Source: Polytrichum commune
Taxonomy: Eukaryota > Streptophyta > Polytrichopsida > Polytrichales > Polytrichaceae
Assembly: GCA_950295325.1 (NCBI GenBank)
Contig: OX485804.1
Coordinates: 3,412,001-3,472,000 of the forward strand
Reading direction: 5' to 3'
Length of the DNA stretch: 60,000 nt
This document shows positions 12,001 through 24,218 of this stretch, piece by piece; within the stretch, counting starts at the first letter, position 1; every line of letters begins with the position of its first letter. The notes under the pieces are model-generated. The model was not told the origin of the DNA. It was given only the letters and a program-made list of their open reading frames with translations, and ran no database searches. The position numbers and the translations under genes were made by a program.

Positions 12001-13405
12001 ATGACATTGTTAAATATGTGGAGTTTTTGGCATGTGGTGGATGGTGGATGATGTTTGGGTTAGGAGGTTGGCTTTGGTCTTTTTTTGTGGAGGGTCGTGG
12101 TTTGTTGGATGGACCGCTTCAAAGAGGGGATTAGTTGGATCCCGAGGTATGTATAGGCTTCATTTTGTGAGAATGTGGTGAATGTTTGGCCTTTGTAGGT
12201 GAGGTCGCAATGTTCTAGTTTGGGTTTGAATGTATATGATTTAGCTTGGTTTTGTGTGGGGCACCAATGAGGCCGCATTTGGAGATGCTAAGTTCTTTAG
12301 GGTGTCTTTGTGTGGTCCTTTGGCTATGGGTATGGATTGGGTATTGCCAAAGTAGGGCTAATGAAAGTGGTGGAAGCTTTTGTGTAGATGATGCCAATGA
12401 GGCTTACTTCATTAGTGAGATAACATAGGTCTTCCATAATGGCCAATAGGCGTAGATGGTTTATGGACCAGTAGGCTCTTGAGGTTATGTGTATTAGGCG
12501 AGGCTTGGTGCTAAGGAGGTGTCGGTAGTGTTGGATGTTTTTTTGTTTCTTGTTGATTTTGTAGGCTTATTATTGGGCATTTTTGCCTAATGTGGCAGGG
12601 TTTTGGAGCCATTGAGAGGAGTGTGGTGTTGGGGGTGATTATGGGTAGTTGGTAGTGTCGAGAAGAGGGCGGGGATATGGGCTTTGTTGGGTTGGTGTGG
12701 TATAATTGGTTGATTTTCCATGTGGAGCGCTAGATGTTAAGGTGTTGTTGCCAAAGTTTTTTGAGGGAGCGCAGGAGGAATCCTCCATGTTGTAGTGATC
12801 TTGTTGTGTGATGTGGGAGGGGTAGGGTGCATGTTTGGTTGATGCATCGTGTCGTTGTATTAATGATGGTCTTTAGGGTTTCACATATATGGTTTTAGCG
12901 TTGGAGTAATTGTTCGGTTAGGGCAGTTTGGTGTTGTGTGCAGTCTTCGTGGGATTATGTGGTGAACAAATGGTTAAAGCATTGGATATTCAAGCGTCAT
13001 ATTGGATAGAAAGATATTTTGTTTAGTGAGTTCGGGGGATAATATTATTTGTTTGTAGTTTATCAAGTTAAAATAGACTTTAAATTTGGGTGGGATGTTT
13101 GATATATTTATTCTATTCTATTCTATTTTATTGTGTGGTGGAGTTGGGTTGAAATGATTTGATTCGGCAATGTTTCATCGAGGTGGGGAGGTGTTGGTAA
13201 TGTTTGTGAAGGGGCCAAGATTAGAGTGTATATCTTTGGATTGAGCAAGTGTGTTGACAAAGGGACGATTAATGTTGTGATTTTTGTGTACATATGATAA
13301 TGGTTGTGTGAATTGTGTTCTTCGGGGGCCTACATATGTATGTTGTATATCATAAAATATGGGGTGGGTGTGACTTAAGAGGATGAATGTAAGAAGTGTT
13401 TGCAA
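9086..13405 (-). pseudogene. Decayed non-LTR (LINE) retrotransposon with reverse transcriptase and RNase H remnants
   Basis: Minus-strand reading fragments follow LINE order. At 13405-13175 a peptide contains KDIHSNLGP, resembling the 2A-like SGDIHPNPGP stretch found ahead of the endonuclease in some LINEs. At 12397-12060 two frames together give KCGLIGAPHKTK and then LTYKGQTFTTF...YTYLGIQLIPSL, the pattern that follows the reverse transcriptase active site (the K-G residues, then YLGI). A 290-codon ORF at 10594-9722 ends in GNEEIASLGVNHPAGNT, the beginning of an RNase H fold. That fold continues in another frame through 9725-9510 and is repeated in 9383-9169, with IFTNSLNSIY and SSQHNH. Many stops and frameshifts make it non-functional. 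The catalytic positions expected as E (ELxAI) and D (YTDS) read K and N. The whole stretch is very poor in G on the coding strand. The LINE class is well supported by order and motifs; clade and exact ends are not determined. Confidence 0.72.
9169..9726. repeat. 342-bp-spaced direct duplication inside the LINE relic (RNase H segment)
   Basis: About 215 bases at 9169-9383 recur at 9511-9726, both opening with GTCGGATTATAGTTTGTATG and both ending in GGCATGCTAGG. The two copies differ at scattered sites and by small indels, so the duplication is not recent. It doubles the RNase H remnant. Confidence 0.85.
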
Positions 13406-14157
13406 ATTGATGTATCATTTTAAAAATAATTTGACAATTGTATGTGAGCATTCGTTCAAACCTTCCGAGGCGAGAGTTGGAGTGTCACTTCATTGTTTTC
13501 ATTTGTTTGGTCATTTGATCATGTAAAAAAAGTTTGGTGTGCTCCAAGTCACCTACCATAGCCAATGCATCCTTGGGGGCCAAAAGAGTGGGGGGAGAGG
13601 GGTGGGTGTGAGGTGTTATTTGTATTACTACGAGAGTGTCTACCATTGCTTAGTGAACATCTTCAAATCCTAAACGCCCAAGCTCTTCTTCATATGGTTT
13701 GAAGTTCCTATGTAGACTTTTTGGGTGGGGCTAAATTCAACACATTTCTTTTATATTGTATTGCTTTTGTCTACCCACATTTTATAAGTGATGGCGTTTA
13801 GGTAGACTATGTTAGCACTTTTGGTACGGAGGGGAGAATCTTCCCCATCCTTATCGGACAAATAGATAGAGACAATGTTGTTGGTACCAAAGGCATTGAA
13901 AAATCCTTCTCATGGTTTCTTACTTGGTTTGAAATTTATTTAGTTTTTTTGATACAAGTGTCAAGCATATTCATTTGGCCACTTCATCTTTTGAGGAGGA
14001 TCTTGTCCCCCTCACCACAACATCCAAATTGCTTTGAAAGATTTAATTTCTTCTCAAACTTATCAAAGCCGTAAGACAAAAAGAAAATCACTAAAATAAC
14101 GAGTTTTGTGTTTTGATGGAAAAGAAGATAATCAATCGTGGAATTAACTCAAACTAA

Positions 14158-14490
14158 GGGCCACTTCACAAACGAGCCAAGGTTTGCAAGCATGTAATTG
14201 TGGAGAGGCCTTGATTCTCGTCGAAAGACCACACAACTGACATAGTTTGTCAAAATTTGCGTTAGGTCTACCTCTTGAAGGTTGGCATGATGCAAAATAT
14301 GACAATTTATGAAACATTCTCCATAATTTGCCACATAGAAATATACGTAAATTTTTCACATACGACATTTTCTTTGGACCCTTAGGCTTTCACCTTTGAA
14401 GTGAAATTGAACAGTTTCAACCTTTTCAACCAATGAGAGATCTTAGAATGCAATGATCATTGGCCTTCAGTATGATGTGTGAACTAGCCC
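14158..14490. mobile_element. PIF/Harbinger-type MITE (copy D)
   Basis: The left end GGGCCACTTCACAAACGAGCC and right end GTGTGAACTAGCCC form terminal inverted repeats. TAA directly flanks both sides (14155-14157 and 14491-14493), the 3-bp target choice of PIF/Harbinger and Tourist elements. It is 333 bp long with no transposase. It belongs to the same family as the elements at 20411, 22014 and 22517. Confidence 0.7.
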
Positions 14491-15103
14491 TAATATTTGT
14501 TAATCACCTCTATTATTTGGAGTGTTATTAATGAATAGCAATAACTCACATATAAATACATGTTTAAATCATTTTCTCACATATGTATAAATCATTGAGT
14601 GATATGCTCATAGAACACTCATGTTTTTTTTATAAAACTATATTTAAGTAAGTCGCTCCCATAATTTACAATGTCAAATGTTCAATAATCAAATATGTCA
14701 TACAATATCAGTCAATGTGTTTTTTTGTGTCCTATGCATAAACTTTAGCTTAGACTAGGCTCACAATAGCCTATATAAACTTCCATAATTAGTACAAATA
14801 ATACCCACAACCCATGTACAACATTTAAAATAATTAACCCTATTATACACCCTTGTGGATTGACACAGTTTTTATGCATGACATCCGCAAGGTGATTGCA
14901 TGTTCATCTAGGTTTTTCAAAGACATTGGTCATCACAAGATGTATCAGGAAGTCTAGAGCATCTTAAAGCCTTAAGAAGCCTTAAGAAGCCTTAAGAGAC
15001 CCACTTTGAGCCTTGAGGTTTGTTAGTTGGAGCATTTAGGGTAATCATACCTATTTGTAATGACTTGGAGGAAGCTTTGAGCTCATATTATTGACCTAAA
15101 CTC

Positions 15104-15143
<40 letters not shown>

Positions 15144-16225
15144 GGGTTTATTTTCTTGTCCTCTTTTGGGTACGGTGTGCTACATATGGATTCAATATTA
15201 TAGATTTTTTTAAACATCAGTTCCCATTGGGGTATGTACAAATTATCATGAATGGATTGTATAAACACACCCCTAGTCTTCTAAGGCTTATTGCTCCTTT
15301 GGTAAGATGACTCCACAAAAATGCAAACTCGATTTCATGAAGGTTTCAAGCCACATTGTTTTGTCTAATTAGTGTGGGTGGGGAAATTAGTGTGGCCGCG
15401 TTAATTTTATAGTACTTGCCCCGGTTTACATCATTATGGAAGAAAATTGTATTATCATCCCAACCACTTCGCCCACCTACATTAGTTTAAATGAGTGGAC
15501 AATCACAAAATATGATTGGATGAAAATCTTAAGTGGATGTATTCGTTATGGCTTGGGGGACACAAGCACCTTCTTAAATGTCCAAATTACCGTTGAGAGC
15601 AATTTATTTCACTTTTACTACATTGATTATCCCATTTAGTGAGGGTGGATTGATAGTGTGCGTGGGAAATTAGTGAAGGTGAAATTAAATTTCTTCATGC
15701 TATGAAATTAGTGTCACCATAAAATATACGATTTTGGGAGTCCAAAGTGCCCAAATACTGAAAATCCTCAACACAAACTCTTTCTAGTTTCTTGGTGTCA
15801 AGATGCCTCGGGAGTGAGTGACGCTAACTGAAGCCTCTTTGAGCTCACCAAAAACAAATGTGCACTTCACTAACACCTTAGAACATGCATTGATTAACTT
15901 GGAATGTATTGTAAATGAGCACATATTCAGGAATTTGGTACCATTTAGTCCAAATTTCAACCCCCACTCGTTTTAAAATTTGGCAAAATAATGTGTGTTT
16001 CAAAAATTATTACCACATGCACTAAATTGGATAATTAGTGTAGTGTTGAAATGTAATCTCCAAGTGAAATTCAAAAGGTCTCAACCAATGTAAGATTTGA
16101 CATGTGACAAAAACTCAAGGGAGATGTAGTTTTTGTTGTCGGAATAAAGAGCCATCTACGGTATCGGTTCCACCCAATGGTCGGAGGTTACGAGTGTTCT
16201 TTACAAAACTATCCCATGTATTCCT

Positions 16226-16579
16226 CTATGTCGGCGGCCCGGACACTATAAGCCAATCCCCTAAAGCCTTCACCTCACCTTTATCCGTAGCCTTCCATCT
16301 CTCACCCGGTCTTTCACACACCCCAATGCATTGAATCCACCAACTCCCATTATGAGTCATGTGCCCAAACCCTCCCCCCTCGAACACCACCTTGTAACGG
16401 TCAATGACACAAGCATCCCGGTTTCCATCACGGTTTTCATCCCTCTTAGTAATCATCAAATAATGGAAACAAGTCCACTTTGTTGTCACCATTTTTGTCT
16501 TAGGCAACCTAATGTTGTGAAATGGTGTCAATATTCCAACAATGTTAATGTGGCCCAACGGACGGTCATAGACGTTCAA
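16226..16579 (-). other. Unrecognised 117-codon ORF
   Basis: The ORF includes a stretch reading GFGHMTHNGSWWIQCIGVCE, with several aromatic and cysteine residues, and it stands out from the AT-rich surroundings by higher GC. I recognise no family. It may be a fragment of a mobile-element protein or chance. No splice partners or neighbouring conserved exons are visible. Confidence 0.25.
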
Positions 16580-19500
16580 TAAACCACGTGAGTGTGGCCT
16601 TATCGTCTTGTACGGGAATCAACCAAAATATAAATAGTGTGGGTCCAACTAAGTTGCAACAATGGATTCATGTTATAGATATAAAGCACTTGGAACCTGT
16701 CTCTGCCAAAAGCCATAAGTGATTGATATAGATAGATAGATAGAAACTCCGGTCCCTTTTTAGCAAGGGGCCGGCGTGAATGAAGTGTCCGTTCATAATG
16801 TCAAATGACCCGATGCCCACTGGACAAGGGGAAATTGGGACAATACTACTCTCCCCTTTCGAGGATGGGCACTATAGTGACACACTATACTAGTTCCTAG
16901 CTAGTCACTAGTGCCTTGAAGATACCGGACATGGTATCCCCCCAAAGGGCTTTGAGGTACCCATACAACAAGGTCCAAGGACCCCCCACCATAGTTGGGT
17001 GGACTAAGGTGGTGAGCACCACGCCGGCATGGGGAATAGTACCCACAACCTCCTCATTGGGGGCCATGAGCCCTAACCACCAAGCCAAGGCCCGTGGTGC
17101 CTGTGATTGATATACATATATATAGAAAGAGAGAGACCCAAAGGATGAGGGGGTGTTCGATATCGAAGACGTGTTATGAAGTGTGGCTTGGTGACCTAAT
17201 TTGGAGTCAACAAACAAAAGGTGGTTGTTGAGGGCGCTTTTAAGACTTCATCTATACGATTGGAATCAAGATAACTATGAAATGTGATTAGGAAATAAAT
17301 CCATAAGCAATTTTCATTCGAAAGAAAACAATGGTAAATGTATATATCATCAATATCAAATGAAATGTGTTCCAATTGGTGAGAACTTTGGATTTTGTCA
17401 TGATAAAGAATGTCAACGACTTCATTACTTTCATTTAACAATGTTTATTGTTAGAAAGAAAGTAGGTTTTGCTTGAACTCTAGTGCACAGTCATGCTATT
17501 TCTATCCCTTTTATATGAGAATGTCTATTTTGATGCATTTGGAATAGATAATGAAGTTCATGTAAATTTTCAAATAAGCCTCACGAGATGTTATCATCCA
17601 GATAAAATTAGCACGATTTTCATTTATTTTCATCCAAGATTATATTAGCATGTTTTTGTTTTTTCCAAATAAATTAGTGACAAGCTAGCCTCATTGTTGC
17701 TACGGGTAAGAATTGCATAATACCTAGGCTCTTATCTTGAAACCAAGGAGTGAAATGATTGACTGTTTTAAACCCTAAATCCCTAGTGGATTAGAGTTCG
17801 TATTCGAAAAGGACTCTTTCACATAATAAAGACCTTCAACTATAGACTTCCAAACCCCGACCCCAACCATGATAACCAAAAAAAGTCCTTCACATTGCAA
17901 CTTAACTTTACATGCAAAGCTTCTTCCCTCTATTGGATACCTTGTGGGCACTTTCTCGGCAATACGTTCTTCTTATGTACATTTTATCCACCTTGCATTT
18001 ATGTTACATGGTTAACCCTCAAACATTGTTCAAAAGCACAACATAATTGCCACATCATCACTCTAATCCCCTTGGCATCGATTGGAGTTCATTATTGTAA
18101 AAATAGTTTCTGGATGTTGGTTTTGATATGATTGAGGTTTTAACACTAAGTACACTCCCCCGGTTTGTTCCATGCTTGTTCAATTTTGAAATCATTCAAC
18201 ATGTTATTACCCAATGATGAATGGTGACCATTTAAGTTTCATTTTCAAACATAAATTTAAAAAATGTGATACTCCCTCTCACTTGCATAATTATCCATTA
18301 CATGCAAAGGCGCTCACAAAGCTTTTGGATCCAATCGCAACACTATCACATTGTAGTACATCGACGGGTTACGATTGTTGCATCATGTCATTGTCAAGGC
18401 AAATGAGTGCATTGAACATGTTAGTGACAAAGAGGAGGGAATGGACGATGATAGGGGTGGTTACGAAGCTTCTATGCATGGTTATGCATTGACTACATTG
18501 AATGTGCTCATTACTTTGTGGACATTGATATGTGTAAGTAATTTTCTCTTTTACTTCCATCTGTGTCCAAAAACTTCAAGTTCTAAAATTCTCTCAATGC
18601 CTCCATCAATTCATTTCTCAAACCTACATGAATTCTATAAATATATTCTAGAGCATGCTCGATACTTGGAATGTGCTTACAATTTTTTTAAAGAAATTGA
18701 GTCTAACAACAATATTAAAAAAAACCATTTCCAAACTCTCATCCCAAACTTGCGGTTGTTGATATTAAGAGTAAAGTAAGGCATTATTTAGGTTGATTGC
18801 ACTTTGTGTGAACATCCCATTCATATTATTATAAAAAAAGATGTTAATATTTATGCCAAAATACCATGGTTATTGGCATAAACTACTGGGTGTATCTCCA
18901 AATCTTTTTCCAATCTCACTGCTCACACGTTACCACTCATTGCTCATTGCTCACATGTTAGCAATCCCCACATTTGAGGAAGTCCCAATGATGAATCCAT
19001 TGGAATGACTTAAATCCAATGCCTTTAATTCATGTCCCATGACCTTCATAACATCATTAAGCCATGTGGGTCAATTCCATGACCATGGAATATGTAAATT
19101 ATATTCCATGGGCCCCCTGGACAAAATGGGGACATTTGTTTTATATTCATACATGCAGGTTGAATTTGGAGAATGGGTGGAGTTATAATCCCGGCACTAT
19201 GCGCATGAATTGTTGTAAATCCCATGAATATTTGTAGGAAACATTGTTCATCCCAATATTATTCCCTTATAATTACTATTCATAGCAACACTTTCATTGA
19301 AAATGTTGACACTATCACAATATTCTTATTAATCAAACCAACACTATTCATTATTCATATTGACATCAATTTCTACTCATGAAGGTAAGATAGTGGAGGC
19401 CCATGAAAAACCACGTGGGAACTCGGAGGATGGTTTTGGGGGAAAATAGGTATAGGCCAACGTGTTTGCAACCATTCAAGATGTTCACCTTCGAAATGTG

Positions 19501-20410
19501 AATGTGCTCTTTGAGGTTACTTTAGTGTTGTAATGTACATTTTGGAAGTACTTATAGATTTGTACCAATTGAAGTTGAAACAACACCATAGTTCATGTTA
19601 GAGGCAACAAGGATTCGTCTCCAATGGATACATGCTCACAACACCTGTTGGTGAAGAGGGTTGAAATGTTGATTCCTATATACAAGAGCCCAAGGATTAC
19701 TATTCAAGGCCAAAACAATTCCTAAATTAGGGTCAAAGACCTAAATTAGTATAGTAAGATTAATATAAAATAACTTGACAATAAACCTATGGGATCATAT
19801 TTTAACTGCACCCTTGATGAAAGATGTTGAGAAACAAAATCCATCTCTAGTACAAGGCTTGACATTACGAGGCATACCATACATGTCATAGAAAGAACAC
19901 TTGGGTTATTCACACATATAATGGATATTGATATAAAGATGTGCTTAGAACTTAGAATTTGGATGAGTATAATGGATTGCCCAACATTGACAAGTGTTCA
20001 AAAAATTGTTTCCAAGAATCGCAATGAAACAAAATAATTCTCTCTTAGAGGAATACAAAACACTAGGGGGGTACATGATGCATGCACTATGACACACTAA
20101 TCAAGCTTCTTTGCAAGAAAATTTAGTTGTGGTGTGGTCAACAGTTGTTGCATTGTGTCTCATGCTTATTTGTTCTGAAAGATATGCCATTGAGAACTCA
20201 ATATACTTCAACAACTCTTCATCTCCAATGTGACCCTCGTGCAAATTTATTTTTGAAGCATGAAGGTATTGCTAATAAGGCTCAAAAATGAAGTGTCTAC
20301 CTTTTGGCTTGACCCTAACTTGTTGACCTTGAACTCTAAAACCTAAAACCTAAGTTCACCACTTTGTTATTGTCAAGGACCCTACATTTGTTCAATCTCC
20401 AATGAACTGA

Positions 20411-20903
20411 GGGCCACTTTACACACGAGCCAAGAGCCATGACCATGAAATTGTGAGACCCCAAAAGAATGTGTTCAACGGCCGTCCCAAGACATTTCCA
20501 AATTCATGTAGTGTGGTTACAGGCCCTCAAATGTAGTGTGAAGTCATACGTGACCAAGCCCTCAACCAAATGCTATTTCAATGAGTTTCTATTCATGCGG
20601 GGTCCTCCCACATGATAAAATAAAATAAATCAACGGTTGTGAACTTTCGGAATGCCATGGTCTCCATGGTTAGGCCTACTTCCAAGCCGTGGTTGTTGAA
20701 AATAGTCCAAGTGACCATGAAACATGATCTAGTTGATGCCATGTAGGAATCCATGTAAATTTCACATCCATCTTGCATTCACATACTCCGTTGGTCCCTC
20801 AAGCGTAGTGTGAAGCGAGCTTGGACCAGCTCTGCCTTTTCCACCAATGAGAGTGCTTTAGTGCATTGGTCACGGGCCCTCAGTCTCGTGTGTGAAGTGG
20901 CCC
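20411..20903. mobile_element. PIF/Harbinger-type MITE (copy A)
   Basis: It starts GGGCCACTTTACACACGAGCC and ends with the inverted form CTCGTGTGTGAAGTGGCCC. Flanks are TGA on the left and TAA on the right, a one-mismatch target duplication. Internally it carries CCCTCAAGCGTAGTGTGAAG, found in the opposite orientation in copy B. At 493 bp it has no transposase. Confidence 0.8.
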
Positions 20904-22013
20904 TAAATTTTGAAAGTGAAGAGCATGTTGTGTAGAATTCAATCGAATACAAAACATCAATATTTCATACAACATCATAGTCACGTGCACATGAATGTAA
21001 CCAAGTAACCAAAGTGAACCTTGAGATAATTTTGTTATTTTTAGTGTTCCTAAACAATTTTAAGGCAAACCCCTAAAGATCATTTCAACCCCAAAATCAC
21101 CTTTTATTTTGAGGATGTTTTTTTTCATATCAGACTTTGCTCAATGGGTTCGAATTTCTTTGAGTCAATATTCTAAGAATGTGATGAAAATATGTATTGT
21201 TTGAATTTTCACTCCTTGAATAAACGTCCAGAACAATGATTCTAGGCATTTTTAGGGTTTTGGCATTGCAAGAGTCAAGGAAAATTCCCATCACAGTGGA
21301 ATGAGACAAGTTTCTTGGTTGCATTGGGTTTGTATCACTTCAAGGGTAGATTCCCCATAGGTTTCGAGCAATGTCCTATATTTGATGGTCTTTTTAATTC
21401 ATCGATATTCATTGTTTTTTAAAGCCATGTAAATGATGTCCAACATTGCACAAATGAGACCTCCGACCTTGTGATCATTATCACAAAGTCCTCGAATACG
21501 TTAACTTCAATGCTTCCAAAAAACTTGAAATTGCTAGGCTTTGTGTCTCTCGCATCCATACGATTAGAGTTTGCTAAATGTTACTCGATTGCCCTTGTAA
21601 AATCCCCTAACATTGGCATGCATTTTACCCATGTTTGACACAAAACACCTTAAGGCATTTAGAAGTTAGTAGATGATTTCCTATGGTTTTGGGGGCAAAG
21701 CCAAATGCTTATCATACTCACAAGGTATTTTTCAAATCCTCATTGTACACAAGTTGTTTAGAAAGAGGCGATTCTCTTTCACCTTCAAAAGTTGAGGATT
21801 AATACCCTTCAAGGCGCTCTTAGATGGGCGGACATAAACATGTTGAGATGACATGACACGTGGTTAGTCTAATGCTTAGTAGAAAATAAATGAAGAAAGG
21901 AAAGAAAAATTTGCAACTTTGATGTCATTGCCAATGTGAGTTATGTTGTTTCTTCATTTTCGAGGTGGTCTAAGTCTATGTATAATCTAGGAACGAGCAT
22001 TACGAGAAGTTTA

Positions 22014-22513
22014 GGGCCACTTCACACACGAGCCCGAGAGCCCGTGACCATGACACCTCAAGCACTCTCATTGTTGGAAAAGACGGAGGCTGGTCCAAGT
22101 TCGCTTCACACTACGCTTGAGGGACCAACGGAGCATGTGAATGCAAGATGGATGTAAAGTCTACACATATTTCTACATGGCATCGAATGGAGCATGTTTC
22201 ATGGTCACTTGGACTATTTTCAAAAACCACCTCTTGGAGGTAGGTCTAACACAAAATCGGGAGACCACAACACTCTGAACGCTCACAACCGTTGGTTTAT
22301 TCTATTCTATCATGTGTGAGGACCGCATGAAATAGAAATCCATTAAAATAGCATTTGGTTGAGGGCCCGGGCACATATGGCTTCACACTACACTTGAGGA
22401 TCCGTGACCACACTACATGATTTTGGAGGTGTGTTGAGACAGCTTTTGGACACTTTCTTTTGGGCTCTCACAATTTCATGGTCACGGCTCTTGGCTCGTG
22501 TGTGAAGTGACCC
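22014..22513. mobile_element. PIF/Harbinger-type MITE (copy B)
   Basis: The terminal inverted repeats GGGCCACTTCACACACGAGC and GCTCGTGTGTGAAGTGACCC are flanked by TTA on both sides (22011-22013, 22514-22516). Its interior matches copy A in reverse orientation, including CTTCACACTACGCTTGAGGG. It is 500 bp and non-coding. Its right-hand TTA is also the left-hand TTA of copy C. Confidence 0.85.
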
Positions 22514-22516
22514 TTA

Positions 22517-23096
22517 GGGCCACTTCACACACAAAGCTAAAGGCCCCTGACCATGACAATGTAAGAGCTCTTATTGGTCAAAAAGACGGAGACCGTCCAA
22601 GTCCACTTCACACTAGGAGGTGAAGGCCTAAAGGCCCAAAGACAAGTTCGTGGATGAAAAGTCTACATGGAGTCCTACATGGCAGGTTGTGGATAAAGGT
22701 GCATGGTCTATTGGAATTTGCGCCAGACCCACCTCCAAGAGGTGGGCCTGACGCAAATTCCGGTAGACCATGACTTTTTTTTAATACATTTTTTCAACAT
22801 GACATATTTTAGGACATACTGCAAGGCAGTTTCCAAGACAAACAAACACCACCAAGTAATTCTCTTAAATTGATAAAGTTTGAAACATATTATGTTAAAC
22901 CAAATCCTCCCTTTTTTCCGCCAACAAAATATGCATTGGTCCCGCAACATGGTTCATTCTCACTTCACACTATGCTTGAGGGCCCAAGACTACATAAAAT
23001 GACTTTCCGCAACACCCATGGTTCGGCCCTTGGATGAGTGTCAAGGATCCTCACCATAACAAGGTCATGGCTCTTGGCTCATGTGTGAAGTGGCCC
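22517..23096. mobile_element. PIF/Harbinger-type MITE (copy C), abutting copy B
   Basis: It opens with GGGCCACTTCACACACAAAGC immediately after the TTA that ends copy B. It closes with GGCTCATGTGTGAAGTGGCCC, followed by TTA at 23097-23099. It is 580 bp, related to A and B at the ends but different inside, and carries a strong internal hairpin (22702-22772). A short ORF within it has no recognisable content. Confidence 0.82.
22702..22772. repeat. Internal hairpin of MITE copy C
   Basis: Two 34-base arms (22702-22735 and 22739-22772) are inverted repeats with four mismatches, separated by CAA. The core is CCCACCTC-CAA-GAGGTGGG. A weaker trace of the same structure is present in copy B near 22228-22250. 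Confidence 0.85.
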
Positions 23097-23099
23097 TTA

Positions 23100-24218
23100 G
23101 CTACCACATGGGATGACAACAAAGACTACATACTCCGGCGCCTATTCGCTATTGTGACATGCCACATGGTGTAGAGAGGAAAGTCCCATGGACGAATCAC
23201 AACTCTATTAAAGAAGAAGAAGGTGTTGTGGCCTTGTAGGGTGAAGTGCGGCACCTCTCCACATCAACAACGTATAGGGACTCCTTGTGCCACATCCTCC
23301 TCCCAATCTTATAAAGCGATGGGTGCACTTTAAAAACACCTTCCAACCAATGAGGAGACAAAAGTAGAGTGCTTCGTCCTTGGCATGTGAAAAGCTCCCC
23401 TTTGAGAGTTGGCAATGAAGTCGTCTTTTATTTCTATTCTTTTAAATACATGGACTTCAAACATTTGTGGACTTGTGACCTGTACAAATATCACCTTTAC
23501 TTCCAATAGTGGACCGCCCTTACGCATATCTCTTTGATTTTTTTTTGAAATGACGTGGCACCCGTGAAACATCATTTGAAAGACGACTACATGTAGTCTT
23601 ATAAAACCAAGTACATTCTATCTTCCATGGAGTACCTTCTATCTTATCAAGTATAATACTTCAATGCGTAGCTATCCGATCTTGATTTATGAGGAGTATA
23701 TTTAATTTTGAACCAAATATTTGTTTACATGGAGTTCACTAAGTAATATGGGAACAATGAGTATATGGATGTGATCTTTAAACCGATACAAAAGACAACT
23801 CAATAGACCTTATTTTCAAACTCAAGACTCGATCCAAGTTTAGACATCGGTGTTTCAAAGTAGGAGGAGTATTTTCTCAAGTGGGGATTGTTGAATTTGC
23901 TGGGAAAGTGGTGCCACATCAATGCCAATTTATTTTTCACACACTAAACCCTCACCCTAGTGTAAGCTTTTCGGTCAAGTTGGACCCTAGGGTGGGTTTA
24001 CATGAAGGTCTAGATTAGGGTTTACACTACGTTCAAGAAATTTGGGGTTTGAAATACCCTTAATGAACCTTACTTTTGGACTGAATATTGGTTTCTCAAA
24101 CTAACTAGAGCATGTATTGTCTTGAGTAGGGACTCCTAAGGTTTGGTTGGAAAGTGAAATTGCATCAATGCTACTTTTTTTTCTTCCATGCTTTGGATTT
24201 GGACCCCAATGTAAACTC
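23100..24218. other. Intergenic stretch with a weak direct repeat
   Basis: No gene is recognised. About 23870-23960 resembles 24110-24220: a GGGGATT/GGGACTC block, then GGAAAGTGG/GAAAGTGAA, CATCAATGC and TTTTTC. This suggests an old direct duplication with a spacing near 240 bp. The remaining ORFs are short and lack family resemblance. Confidence 0.4.

Larger units (their letters stand above)
13406..20407. other. Long gene-poor stretch with small repeats
   Basis: No conserved gene is recognised. It holds a MITE at 14158-14490 (listed), a threefold AAGCCTTAAG repeat near 14970-14997, a (TG)n(TA)n microsatellite at about 15103-15143 and a GATA repeat near 16727-16743. A 117-codon minus-strand ORF at 16226-16579 is listed separately. 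Remaining ORFs are short and unrelated to anything I recognise. Confidence 0.6.

Noticed and set aside
15083-15310. ORFs across the (TG)n(TA)n tract
   Set aside because: They encode only Cys-Val and Tyr-Ile runs of the microsatellite.
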